The notes under the pieces are model-generated. The model saw only the letters and a list, made by a program, of their open reading frames with translations, ran no database searches and had not been told where the DNA came from. The translations under genes and the position numbers were made by a program. Shown here one piece after another: positions 34,822 through 43,443 of a DNA stretch of 64,000 nt. The number at the start of each line of letters is the position of its first letter. The stretch's first letter is position 1. The stretch lies in assembly GCA_050287965.1 (NCBI GenBank), contig JBNKCX010000015.1, positions 1 through 64,000 on the forward strand, in the 5' to 3' direction. The DNA is from CBFDBF01 sp050287965 (GTDB lineage Bacteria > Pseudomonadota > Gammaproteobacteria > Chromatiales > Chromatiaceae).

Positions 34822-36179
34822 TGTCACAAATCCCCGACCGAGGGTTGACTACCGCTGATCTTTCCCTGGAACAGGCGCCGCCTATTTCTGTTCCGTTTCG
34901 TTTTTTCCTTACGGCGCCGCTGTTTGCCCTGGCGGGTGGCGTTCTGCTTTTCATTTACGGTCCGGAAGCGCTTTCATCCCGTTGGGCACCCGCCACCCTC
35001 GCGTTAACTCATCTATATACGCTGGGTGTACTGGCAATGGTTATGTGCGGGGCGATGATGCAGATGCTTCCGGTACTGGCCGGTCATCCGGTTCCTCGGG
35101 TGGTTTTGGTGGGCAATCTGGTACATCCTCTGCTGACTCTTGGTACTATTGCCCTGGCGGCGGCCTTTCTGTCCGGATCGCATGTAGTGATGATCGGCGC
35201 TGCATCCATGCTCGGGCTCGGCTTCCTGATATTTGTAGTGGCGGTGGTGATAGCTCTGCAGCGCATCAAGATTCCCAACGTTACTATTACCGGGATGCGG
35301 GCGGCCGTCTTCGCCTTGGCGATTACCGTCGGACTTGGGTTGATGCTGGCGGGAGGGCTCTCCGGATGGGTGCCCGGGATGCACCTGTTTCTATATACCG
35401 ATCTTCATCTTACCTGGGGAATGCTCGGCTGGGTGGGGTTGCTGGTGGTTGCCGTTTCCTATCAGATGATACCCATGTTTCAGGTTACGCCCGAGTATCC
35501 TCAGATACTTCGGCGCCTGCTCGTGCCCGCGGTTTTTGCGGCCTTGATAATCTGGAGTCTGCTCTTTTTCTTTGCCGAGAAGGGGTATATTCGAACTGAA
35601 ACTGCCGGCGTATGGTTTGTGATCCCGCTCTCAGGGTTGCTTCTTTTCGCGGCAGTGACTCTGCGCCTGCAGATGCATCGGCGACGGCGTATCTCCGATG
35701 TCACGTTGCTATTCTGGCGTACCGGCCTGATAGCGATGTTTGTAGGCGGGGGTATATGGATTCTGGCGCCGTTGTTTCCGGCTCTTATGCAGATGACTGC
35801 CGCGCATTTGATTATCGGTATCGTTATGGTGTTAGGTTCCGCGGTTTCGCTGCTCAACGGAATGCTTTACAAGATTGTGCCCTTTCTTTCCTGGTTCCAC
35901 CTGCAGAACAGGCAGTTGACGTTTATGTGTATGACGGTACAGGTGCCGAATATGAAACAGCTGTTGCCCGATAAAGCGGCAATAAGACAGTTTCGGATCC
36001 ATCTCGCGGCGCTGACGGTATTATTGCCGGCGGTGCTGCTGCCCGGGTGGTTTGCGCATATCGCCGGGCTTTTGCTCGCATTATCCGCGTTGTTGCTGTG
36101 GATCAATCTGGTGCTGGTGGTGGTCTATTATCGACGGACCGACCGCGCCCTGCATGAGGCCGTTGAAAAGACTTTTTGA
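34821..36179 (+). CDS. Polytopic membrane protein, haem-copper-oxidase-I/NnrS-like
   Basis: The 452-residue protein has about 12 hydrophobic segments. Conserved-looking His residues occur inside or next to helices (LALTHLYTLGVLAMVMCGA, YTDLHLTWGMLGWVGLL, MTAAHLIIGI, VPFLSWFHLQ), reminiscent of haem-bearing membrane proteins such as cytochrome oxidase subunit I or NnrS. I cannot show full ligand sets, so a true oxidase function is not claimed. It is coupled to DUF2249 and hemerythrin genes, which points to NO or O2 handling. NadA converges 19 bases downstream. Confidence 0.7.
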   Translation: MSQIPDRGLTTADLSLEQAPPISVPFRFFLTAPLFALAGGVLLFIYGPEALSSRWAPATLALTHLYTLGVLAMVMCGAMMQMLPVLAGHPVPRVVLVGNLVHPLLTLGTIALAAAFLSGSHVVMIGAASMLGLGFLIFVVAVVIALQRIKIPNVTITGMRAAVFALAITVGLGLMLAGGLSGWVPGMHLFLYTDLHLTWGMLGWVGLLVVAVSYQMIPMFQVTPEYPQILRRLLVPAVFAALIIWSLLFFFAEKGYIRTETAGVWFVIPLSGLLLFAAVTLRLQMHRRRRISDVTLLFWRTGLIAMFVGGGIWILAPLFPALMQMTAAHLIIGIVMVLGSAVSLLNGMLYKIVPFLSWFHLQNRQLTFMCMTVQVPNMKQLLPDKAAIRQFRIHLAALTVLLPAVLLPGWFAHIAGLLLALSALLLWINLVLVVVYYRRTDRALHEAVEKTF

Positions 36180-36198
36180 CCTGCTGTTGTAGGTGACT

Positions 36199-37287
36199 TC
36201 AGGCATTGCCCTTGTTTTTCATGCCGATGCCGTGTTCCCGGGCGAAGTCGAGCATTCTTCGGATGGGTGTCACCGCCTGGCGGCAGAGATTCATATCAAT
36301 ATGAATTTCGTTGCTTTCATTCTCAAATACCTGTACCAGGTTATGCAGTGAATTCATCGCCATCCAGGGGCAGTGCGCGCAGCTGATACAGGTGGCACCT
36401 TCGCCCGCGGTGGGGGCTTCAATCAGCTTTTTATGCGGGGCCAATTGCTGCATCTTATAAAAGATGCCGGCATCCGTTGCCACGATAAATTCTTCATTGT
36501 CCATGCTGGTTACAGCGTTGATAAGGGCAGTGGTGGAGCCCACCACGTCCGCCTGTTGAATGATATTGCCCGGAGACTCCGGATGGACCAATATGGCGGC
36601 ATTCGGGTGAAGCCTGTGCAGGCGTTCCAAAGCCACCGACTTGAATTCTTCATGCACCACGCAGGAGCCTTCCCAAAAGAGCATCTCCGCTCCCGTCATC
36701 TTTTGTACATAGTGCCCGAGATGCTTGTCCGGGGCCCACAGGATCTTTTCCCCTTGTTCATGGAGATGCCTGACGATCGGAAGGGCTATGCCGGAGGTGA
36801 CCACCCAATCGGAACGTGCCTTAACTTCCGCGCTGGTGTTGGCGTAGACCACCACGGTATGCTCCGGATGTGCGTCGCAGAAATCTGAAAATTCGCCGGC
36901 CGGACAGCCCTCATCCAGAGAGCAGGTTGCATTCAGATCGGGCATCAGAATTCGTTTTTCCGGATTGAGTATTTTCGCCGTTTCTCCCATAAAGCGAACA
37001 CCACAGACGACCAGGGTATCCGCTTGCTGTTCAGAGCCGAACCTGGCCATTTCCAATGAATCGGCCACGCAGCCCCCTGTTTCCTCGGCCAGTGACTGGA
37101 GATCAGCGTCGGTGTAGTAGTGGGCGACCATTACCGCATTATGCTCTTTGAGAAGCTTCTTGATCCGCTCCTTCAGTGCCTCTTTTTCGCCCGCGGACAG
37201 TTCCGGCCATTGCGGATGGGGCGGGATCTCTATCCGGCGGCTTGCGGTTGTTTCAGGTGATATCAAGTCGGTCATGACGGTTCTCAT
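36199..37287 (-). CDS. nadA: Quinolinate synthase
   Basis: NadA condenses iminoaspartate with dihydroxyacetone phosphate to quinolinate in NAD biosynthesis, using a [4Fe-4S] cluster. The 362-residue protein shows VAHYYTDADLQSLAEETGG, VVCGVRFMGETAKIL, MPDLNATCSLDEGCPAG, HPESPG, GSTTALINAV and SCAHCPWMAMNSLHNL; the Cys in these blocks are the cluster ligand candidates. The start may be ATG 37287 or ATG 37275. It lies 9 bases after its putative regulator gene. Confidence 0.95.
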   Translation of the reverse strand: MRTVMTDLISPETTASRRIEIPPHPQWPELSAGEKEALKERIKKLLKEHNAVMVAHYYTDADLQSLAEETGGCVADSLEMARFGSEQQADTLVVCGVRFMGETAKILNPEKRILMPDLNATCSLDEGCPAGEFSDFCDAHPEHTVVVYANTSAEVKARSDWVVTSGIALPIVRHLHEQGEKILWAPDKHLGHYVQKMTGAEMLFWEGSCVVHEEFKSVALERLHRLHPNAAILVHPESPGNIIQQADVVGSTTALINAVTSMDNEEFIVATDAGIFYKMQQLAPHKKLIEAPTAGEGATCISCAHCPWMAMNSLHNLVQVFENESNEIHIDMNLCRQAVTPIRRMLDFAREHGIGMKNKGNA

Positions 37288-37296
37288 TGCGGCAGG

Positions 37297-37971
37297 TTAT
37301 CGGTAAATTTCAACCCGGTCCGGGTGTTTTACCCGGTAAACGCGGGCCGGGCGGTGTTTACCGTTACGTCGCTGTTCGCCGGTCTCTTCAATCTGGCCCA
37401 GGGACAGTATGGATTTACGGAAATTGCGTTTATCCAGTTTTTCGTTGCGCAGAATTTCATACACGGTCTGAAGCTCGCTGAGGGTAAAGGTCTCAGGCAT
37501 AAACTGGAAGGCAACGGTAGAGTAATTCAGCTTTGCGACCAGACGGTTATGTGCCAGGGTAATAATTTCATGATGGTCAAAAGCCAATTCGGGCAGATCA
37601 TCCAGGGTAAACCATGCGACCTGATCCGCGTCGCTGGAGGCGCGGGCCTGCAGACGTTCAGAGCAGACCAGCGCGTAATAGGTAACGCTGATCACCCGTT
37701 CTCTCGGATCCCGTTCGGGTCGACCGAAGGTATAGAGCTGCTCGAGAAAGATACCGCTCAGGCCGGTTTCCTCCTGCAATTCCCTCATCGCGCATTGATC
37801 GAGATCCTCATTGATGTTCAGGAATCCCCCCGGCAGCGCCCACATGCCCAGATAGGGTTCTCTGCCCCTGCGGATAAGCAGGAGTTGCAGACGACCCTTA
37901 CGAATGGAAAACACCACAACATCAGTAGTGACCGCAGGGTGAGGGTAGGGGTAACAGAATCTGGCCGGCAC
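37297..37971 (-). CDS. nrtR: NrtR-family NAD-biosynthesis repressor (Nudix-winged helix)
   Basis: The 224-residue protein has an N-terminal Nudix-like domain (VTTDVVVFSIRKGRLQLLLI; GGFLNINEDLDQCAMRELQEETG, a modified Nudix box) and a C-terminal winged helix (FTLSELQTVYEILRNEKLDK, RNFRKSILSLGQI). NrtR proteins repress NAD synthesis genes and are released by ADP-ribose. The start is GTG 37971. It is co-directional with nadA and 22 bases from a 17-bp palindrome that fits an NrtR operator. Confidence 0.9.
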   Translation of the reverse strand: MPARFCYPYPHPAVTTDVVVFSIRKGRLQLLLIRRGREPYLGMWALPGGFLNINEDLDQCAMRELQEETGLSGIFLEQLYTFGRPERDPRERVISVTYYALVCSERLQARASSDADQVAWFTLDDLPELAFDHHEIITLAHNRLVAKLNYSTVAFQFMPETFTLSELQTVYEILRNEKLDKRNFRKSILSLGQIEETGEQRRNGKHRPARVYRVKHPDRVEIYR

Positions 37972-37992
37972 CGGGTTTAGGTCTCCATGGAA

Positions 37993-38009
37993 AGTGTAAT
38001 TTATACACT
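37993..38009. promoter_or_regulatory. Putative NrtR operator
   Basis: AGTGTAATTTATACACT has perfect 6-base arms (AGTGTA / TACACT) around a 5-base centre. It resembles reported NrtR sites with an AGTGTA..TACACT core. It lies 22 bases upstream of nrtR and between nrtR and the divergent 5'-nucleotidase gene. Confidence 0.8.
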
Positions 38010-38184
38010 AATTAATATTCAAAAGATAGGCTAAAGCGGAAATTACAGACGGATTCCGCTCTGCCTGGACGGTGGAGTGATCAGAACCGGTATCCCCTGT
38101 TTCCCGGGATCACGCTTACGGGGGCTGGAGGTAATCAGGGCGGTGGCTTAGAATCCTATTTTTACAAGCAGGTGTTTCCCTCTA

Positions 38185-39096
38185 ATGGCTGACAGAAACG
38201 GCTCCTCTAAGTTGGTTGTGGCGATCTCCTCCCGGGCCCTTTTTGACCTGGACGATTCCCATGCCGTGTTTGAGTCGCAAGGTATAGACGCCTACTGTAA
38301 GTACCAGATTGAACACGAGGAGGATATCCTCGAGCCGGGCGTGGCTTTTCCGTTGGTAAAGAAGCTGTTGGCGCTCAACAGGCATTTTGGTGAAACAGCG
38401 GCGGTGGAGGTTATCCTGCTCTCCCGCAACAGTGCCGATACCGGGTTGAGGATATTCAACTCCATTGCCCACCATCAATTGGGTATTATCCGGGCGGCAT
38501 TCTGTGGCGGGGTGAGTCCTTATCGCTATGTCTCCGCCATGGGCGCGCATCTTTTTCTGTCGGCGGACCCCGACGACGTGAGCATGGCCCTTGACGCCGG
38601 TATCGCCGCAGCTACTATCCTCCCCTCAACTACCGGCGGATCACCGAGAGGGGAAGGTGAGCAATTGCGGATAGCCTTCGACGGGGACGCGGTCATATTT
38701 TCCGATGAGGCTGAGCGTATATACAAGACCGAAGGTCTGGATGCCTTTTCCGCGAGTGAAAAGGCGGCGGCACGCAAGCCTCTGTCCGGAGGGCCGTTCA
38801 AAGAGTTCCTTTCGGCGTTGCATCGCATGCAGGTGGCCGCGCCACCGGATGTCTCTCCCATACGTACCGCCCTGGTTACCGCCCGCGCCGCCCCCGCCCA
38901 TGAAAGGGTTATTCGGACGTTACGGGCATGGAATATCCGGATTGATGAGGCATTTTTCCTCGGGGGTATGGATAAGAGCGAATTTCTCCGCTCCTTTGGC
39001 GCGGATATATTCTTTGATGATCAGAAAGGGCACTGCGAGTCGGCGCGTCAGCACGTCCCCACGGGGCATGTGCCCCACGGGGTTGCCAATAGGTGA
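38185..39096 (+). CDS. Cytosolic 5'-nucleotidase (PF06189-type)
   Basis: The 303-residue protein starts within MADRNGSSKLVVAISSRALFDLDDSHAVFE and continues ILSRNSADTGLRIFNSI and FCGGVSPYRYVSAM, LFLSADPDDVSMAL, then IAFDGDAVIFSDEAERIY, the HAD-like acidic motif. These fit the bacterial/animal cytosolic 5'-nucleotidase family that dephosphorylates nucleoside monophosphates. Facing nrtR across its operator suggests shared control with NAD metabolism. The 3' end is GC-palindromic (GGGGCATGTGCCCC), giving the HVPTGHVPHG tail. Confidence 0.88.
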   Translation: MADRNGSSKLVVAISSRALFDLDDSHAVFESQGIDAYCKYQIEHEEDILEPGVAFPLVKKLLALNRHFGETAAVEVILLSRNSADTGLRIFNSIAHHQLGIIRAAFCGGVSPYRYVSAMGAHLFLSADPDDVSMALDAGIAAATILPSTTGGSPRGEGEQLRIAFDGDAVIFSDEAERIYKTEGLDAFSASEKAAARKPLSGGPFKEFLSALHRMQVAAPPDVSPIRTALVTARAAPAHERVIRTLRAWNIRIDEAFFLGGMDKSEFLRSFGADIFFDDQKGHCESARQHVPTGHVPHGVANR

Positions 39097-39180
39097 TCAG
39101 TTGTTAGTTCGTAGGGCGGGATACACCCGTCATTCGGCAGGGAGGTTGAAAGTAAGAAGTAAGGAGTTAGAGGTTTGTAG

Positions 39181-39199
39181 GGTGGGGCCTTGCCCCACC
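39181..39199. repeat. GC-rich hairpin between convergent genes
   Basis: A perfect 8-bp stem, GGTGGGGC / GCCCCACC, with a CTT loop. It is preceded by GTAG, and a GTAGGGCGGGATACACCCG segment lies at 39111. It has no T run. It may act as a weak bidirectional stop or be a dispersed palindrome. Confidence 0.6.
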
Positions 39200-39217
39200 T
39201 TGGATGATGGTGGTTGA

Positions 39218-41320
39218 TCAGACGGAGTTGAAGTCGTAGGAGATGGTTTCCGACGGTTTCTGCAGGAAATTACCCTGAATGTAGTTGACTCCTACGGTCC
39301 ACAGCACGGCTAAACTGTTTGCGTCTTCAACCCCCATGGCGACACTGCTTATGTCGTAGGATTTCGCTTTCTTATGCAATTCATGCAGTTTGTCCTGCAG
39401 TTCCTGGTTGCTGGCCAGGTTCTGAGTGAAAGAACTGTCAAGCTTTACATAATCCACGGGCAGGTGTTTGAGAAGGGTGTCGGCCTTGGGGTTCAGACCG
39501 AACTGGTCAATGGCGATCTGACAACGGATCTTTTTTAATCCTTCTATCAATTTCTTCGCCGCCTGGGTATGGGCCCGCAGGTCGGAATCGCGGAACTGGA
39601 AGGTAAGCCATGCGCCTTTGGCGTTCGCTTCTCTAAGTTTGTCGCAAATCCACAACAGCAGCGACTCGTCCTCAATTCCATCCCCCGAGATGTTAATGAA
39701 AAATTTCACCTTATGCCCCTGCGCCCGTTGTTTGCTCAGTTCGGTCAGGGCATGCTTGATTATCCAGCGATCGACCTGGGACATGAGAGAGGCGCGTTCT
39801 GCGTGAGAAAGAAAATCCTCCGGCAGAATCTCTTCATCGTCATCACTCAACAACCTGAGCAGAACCGCGTAGTTTTCACGGGTATCGCCCTGGAGGCTGA
39901 CGATAGGCTGATAAAGCAGTTTGAAACGATCTTTCTCAAGAGCCTGTTTAATAAGCTCTATGGTTCGGGTGTCCTCGCTCACTTGTTCAGTGAGGCCGGG
40001 TTTCATCTCGGCTTCGTCATACGAAAGGGTCATGTTGCCCCCTTCGTTGCGAACCGATTCGCAGGCGTTAAATGCCTGATTGATGAGTTCCTGGCTGTTG
40101 ACCGTGTTAGCCGTTAGATAACCTATGCCGATACTGCAGGTGATCTTGGTTTTAACAGGAGCAGCCGCATACTTATGGCCGGAAACGGCACCGCGGATCT
40201 CCTCGGCGAACGGCTCCGCCTCCTCGGGATGAGACAGTCCGGAAAGGATTACAAACGTATGGTCTCCGAATCTGGCAAGTAGATCGTCTTCGCCGACCTG
40301 GCTGCTCAATACACCGGCAATCTCCTTCAGGATCGCATCGCCGGAATTCACGCCAACCGCACTTCGCAATTTGGGGAATTCATCGATCAGGATATAAATA
40401 AGCGAGAGAGGCGGCTGCAGGGTATCATCGGAAGCCGTGATTTCATCCAGCTTCTCCATGAAATATTGTCGGTTGGCCAGGCCGGTCTGCGTATCCTGCT
40501 TCATAAGCAGGTTCATCTTGTGTTCCAGCTCTTTGCCCAACGATTGATCGCGGATTATGATCTGAGTGCAGGGCTCGCCGTCCACACTGGCGGGCGAGAA
40601 CTCCAGTTTGGAATCGAATATTTTTCCGTCGCTTCTGCGGCATCTTATTTCGAGCTCCGAGGCTCCTTCGGATTTATCCAGCGAACGGAGAAAGTCCTTG
40701 AATATCTGCAGATCCTCCGAAGCCACCATGTCGAGTATCGGCAAACCTTCAATATCATCCATTTCCATATAGCCAAACATGTCCAGGTAGGCCTGGTTGG
40801 CATTGATGTACATCCCCTCGTGTACGTAGGCTATCGCATCCCGGGAATATTCCACCAGAGAGTTGCAGCGTTCCTCCATTTCCAGCAGCTTGGATTTTAG
40901 TAGCTTGAGCTTGCGCCGATCGCTGAGATTGGCGTATTCACGGGTGACCGCTAACTTGATATGTTCCAGATCATTCTTGGGAATCATGTCATGAGCGCCT
41001 TTACTCATGGCTTCGTACAGCGGCTTTTTATTCTTTATGCTCTCCGGGTAAAGCATGATAAGAGGGGTGTCGCCCGCCGCCTTCTGGCACATGGAGACCA
41101 CATGGCGCGACTCCAGTTCGGCGGTTCCGATAGAGTAGAGGATTGTGTCAAGCGCGGTATTGGTCAGTGCTTCGACCAGATCCTCTTCCTTATCGACACG
41201 TTTGAAGTGTATCGCTAACCCGGAATTACGCAGGGTGCTGACATAGACCTCTGTGTCGTTAGGAGAGTCATCAATTACCAGAAGCTCTATCGCTGATTCA
41301 GTACGTAATTTTCCATTCAT
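39218..41320 (-). CDS. FimX-like protein: degenerate REC-PAS-GGDEF-EAL
   Basis: The 700-residue protein has a receiver domain whose phospho-acceptor site is lost (TILYSIG at about 59-65), a PAS domain (about 150-260), a GGDEF domain with FGDHT (351-355) in place of GGDEF, and an EAL domain with AVL (485-487) in place of EAL and DQFG for DDFG. This is the layout of FimX, a c-di-GMP-binding, non-catalytic regulator of type IV pilus assembly. It should bind c-di-GMP rather than make or degrade it. A partner gene lies just upstream on the same strand. Confidence 0.88.
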   Translation of the reverse strand: MNGKLRTESAIELLVIDDSPNDTEVYVSTLRNSGLAIHFKRVDKEEDLVEALTNTALDTILYSIGTAELESRHVVSMCQKAAGDTPLIMLYPESIKNKKPLYEAMSKGAHDMIPKNDLEHIKLAVTREYANLSDRRKLKLLKSKLLEMEERCNSLVEYSRDAIAYVHEGMYINANQAYLDMFGYMEMDDIEGLPILDMVASEDLQIFKDFLRSLDKSEGASELEIRCRRSDGKIFDSKLEFSPASVDGEPCTQIIIRDQSLGKELEHKMNLLMKQDTQTGLANRQYFMEKLDEITASDDTLQPPLSLIYILIDEFPKLRSAVGVNSGDAILKEIAGVLSSQVGEDDLLARFGDHTFVILSGLSHPEEAEPFAEEIRGAVSGHKYAAAPVKTKITCSIGIGYLTANTVNSQELINQAFNACESVRNEGGNMTLSYDEAEMKPGLTEQVSEDTRTIELIKQALEKDRFKLLYQPIVSLQGDTRENYAVLLRLLSDDDEEILPEDFLSHAERASLMSQVDRWIIKHALTELSKQRAQGHKVKFFINISGDGIEDESLLLWICDKLREANAKGAWLTFQFRDSDLRAHTQAAKKLIEGLKKIRCQIAIDQFGLNPKADTLLKHLPVDYVKLDSSFTQNLASNQELQDKLHELHKKAKSYDISSVAMGVEDANSLAVLWTVGVNYIQGNFLQKPSETISYDFNSV

Positions 41321-41430
41321 TGCAAATACGCCAATCGCAGCAGGCGGGTCATTTAACCTGTTATTTTAATTGAAGAGGACTGTTATGCAGCATGGCCCTT
41401 CCATTTCACCGATCGGAGAGATGTCCATGA

Positions 41431-43215
41431 TTAAAGAATATCCCAGATTTTATCAAAATTTGTCTCGTCTTCGGTCTCGATTTTCGGCTCCGGCTTCTTA
41501 ATCTGGCCTGGATCAAGATAGACGAACTGGAACCGCGCAAAAGCGCCGGTTGATTCAAGTGCGCTGGTTAACCGAATATGTTTCTTCCCATCCGGGCCGT
41601 CCAGCGAGAGGGTGTCGTTTGTCTGGTAGGGTAGCGCCGGGACGATGAGGCTGTTCGGCTGCCGGGAGGTCTTCTGCTCAGGAAGCAATAGCGCTTTCTG
41701 GCTTGCGGCGATACTGCCCGGCTTGTCCGTATGGCTGATGGAAACGGGAAGAGCATGCAGCGCAACCACCTCTATGCCGAATTCCAGGCCTACTACGGGG
41801 ATATTCTTGATCCATCGGGTAACGCCGATACTGAATTGGGATTTATTGCTTGCCGACTGGATGCCCACCAACTCCCCTACCCGTATTTTGGGCGCATCCC
41901 TGCCTGACAGTTCGACGCAATATCCCCCGGCGCTTTCGTTGAAAGTCCGGCAATGAAATGTTTCGTACTTCTTCTCTTCGCCGCTCTGTGTCCAGGGGGA
42001 AGACGGACTTGTCGTCTGGCCGGACCAGATGTCGTCAGCATCCTCGGTGATAAAACCCGTGTCTTCAAAGGGCAGATCAAGCGGTGTGATGGTGAGGGTT
42101 ATCTCCTCACGCACCTTCGGTCCTTCGTCGTCATCTTCCCCGCTCTGTGTATTTTCGATCATCAGGGCATGGATAGCGGAAAGACCTATCGCGATATCGA
42201 GTTCAAAATTCAGGGAAGTCCGGACGAATTTTCTCTGCGGGGCTGTGCCAAAGGAAAAGATCATTTTCTGCAATAAAAGTCTGGCGATCCGATCCGTCTG
42301 GTTTTCCGCGTCACCGGGTTGCTCTCTGGCGGCAAGATCGCTGACTTCACCCTGCAAATGATTGACCAGAATCGAGGTGTCTATCACCCGGGATATCTCG
42401 GTCAGCGGCGCCGTGTTAAGGGAGGTATGCAGCGGCGGCTCGTCCGAGCCGGCCGGCACGACGAACTGCGTCGCTTTATTGCTCTGGCTGTTGGGGGCCG
42501 TAATCTGGAGATAGGGCGCCAGTTCATGGAGTCTCTGGAATACGTACTCGATCTCCCGTTGACGCAGCCTGTAGGGTGGAATCATCGCGAACAGCAGGCA
42601 TCGTTTATAGAGATCCAGGATAGTGGACGTGGCCCCGTCGTTCTTACCGTTCTCCCTGACAGAGGTTTTTTCAAGGTTGTGCTGCGCGGCTAAAGAGTAA
42701 AGCAGGTGTATCTCCTTCCAGATGTTGGCCGGATACGGGCTATAGACAACGGCCGAATAGCGAAGGGCGAGGAGGAGATAATAAAGCGCCTGGTGGATGG
42801 CGATGATCAACAGCTTCTGTTCGGTCTGTTCCTGACCTTCATTGACGACGCTTACGATGACATGCTTATAGGAGTTGGCGAGTTCCGAGTGAAACTCGCG
42901 GCAAAGCACCGCCACTTTCTGGTTTCTGGGGGACAGCGGAAAAGGCAGATCGAAATAATGTTTCCGCAAGTTTCTGGAAATATAAGCGATGGGCTGCCGG
43001 AACAGTTCCACCACTTTTATCCTGTTCAGATTCGGTACTTCCAGTCGGTTAAGCTCTACGATGGTTTTGAAGACCTGTCGTGACGTCTCCCCGATATTCG
43101 CCATCGGGAGGGCGGAAATCCAGGACTGAATCTTCTTTAGATCCAGGAAGAAGGTGTTGTCCGGCGCATAAGTCGTCTCAGGTACGGAAAGTCCGAGGGG
43201 GGTTTTAGAAGCCAT
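41431..43215 (-). CDS. Large conserved hypothetical protein with possible PilZ-like C-terminus
   Basis: The 594-residue protein has no signal peptide or membrane segment. The N-terminal 330 residues are mostly helical. The C-terminal part (about 420-520; CRTFNESAGGYCVELSG, VGELVGIQS, IGVTRWIKNIPVVGLEFGIE) resembles a PilZ-like beta barrel without a clear RxxxR motif. I recall similar proteins next to fimX in Pseudomonas. It would work with the FimX-like protein in c-di-GMP control of pili; this rests on gene order. Confidence 0.8.
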   Translation of the reverse strand: MASKTPLGLSVPETTYAPDNTFFLDLKKIQSWISALPMANIGETSRQVFKTIVELNRLEVPNLNRIKVVELFRQPIAYISRNLRKHYFDLPFPLSPRNQKVAVLCREFHSELANSYKHVIVSVVNEGQEQTEQKLLIIAIHQALYYLLLALRYSAVVYSPYPANIWKEIHLLYSLAAQHNLEKTSVRENGKNDGATSTILDLYKRCLLFAMIPPYRLRQREIEYVFQRLHELAPYLQITAPNSQSNKATQFVVPAGSDEPPLHTSLNTAPLTEISRVIDTSILVNHLQGEVSDLAAREQPGDAENQTDRIARLLLQKMIFSFGTAPQRKFVRTSLNFELDIAIGLSAIHALMIENTQSGEDDDEGPKVREEITLTITPLDLPFEDTGFITEDADDIWSGQTTSPSSPWTQSGEEKKYETFHCRTFNESAGGYCVELSGRDAPKIRVGELVGIQSASNKSQFSIGVTRWIKNIPVVGLEFGIEVVALHALPVSISHTDKPGSIAASQKALLLPEQKTSRQPNSLIVPALPYQTNDTLSLDGPDGKKHIRLTSALESTGAFARFQFVYLDPGQIKKPEPKIETEDETNFDKIWDIL

Positions 43216-43443
43216 TTATTGCCGTTTACCTCAATTTTTTCCTTGTTCTCAAGGTAGTTAGGGCCGGTATTGGGGCCTGTTAACACCCTGTGCCTGCCAC
43301 CCGGATTTGCGCATATACCAAAAACCGTGACAACCAAAATCAATATTATTATATAAGTGCTTATTTTGTAATGGGAATAATAAGAAAATTTCGAGTTTTC
43401 TGGAACCTCCGGGTTTTAACTCCCGACCCGCGCCGGGCCGTAT

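Noticed and set aside
43216..43443. AT-rich gap upstream of the FimX partner gene
   Set aside because: Looked for a small gene or operator; nothing convincing found.
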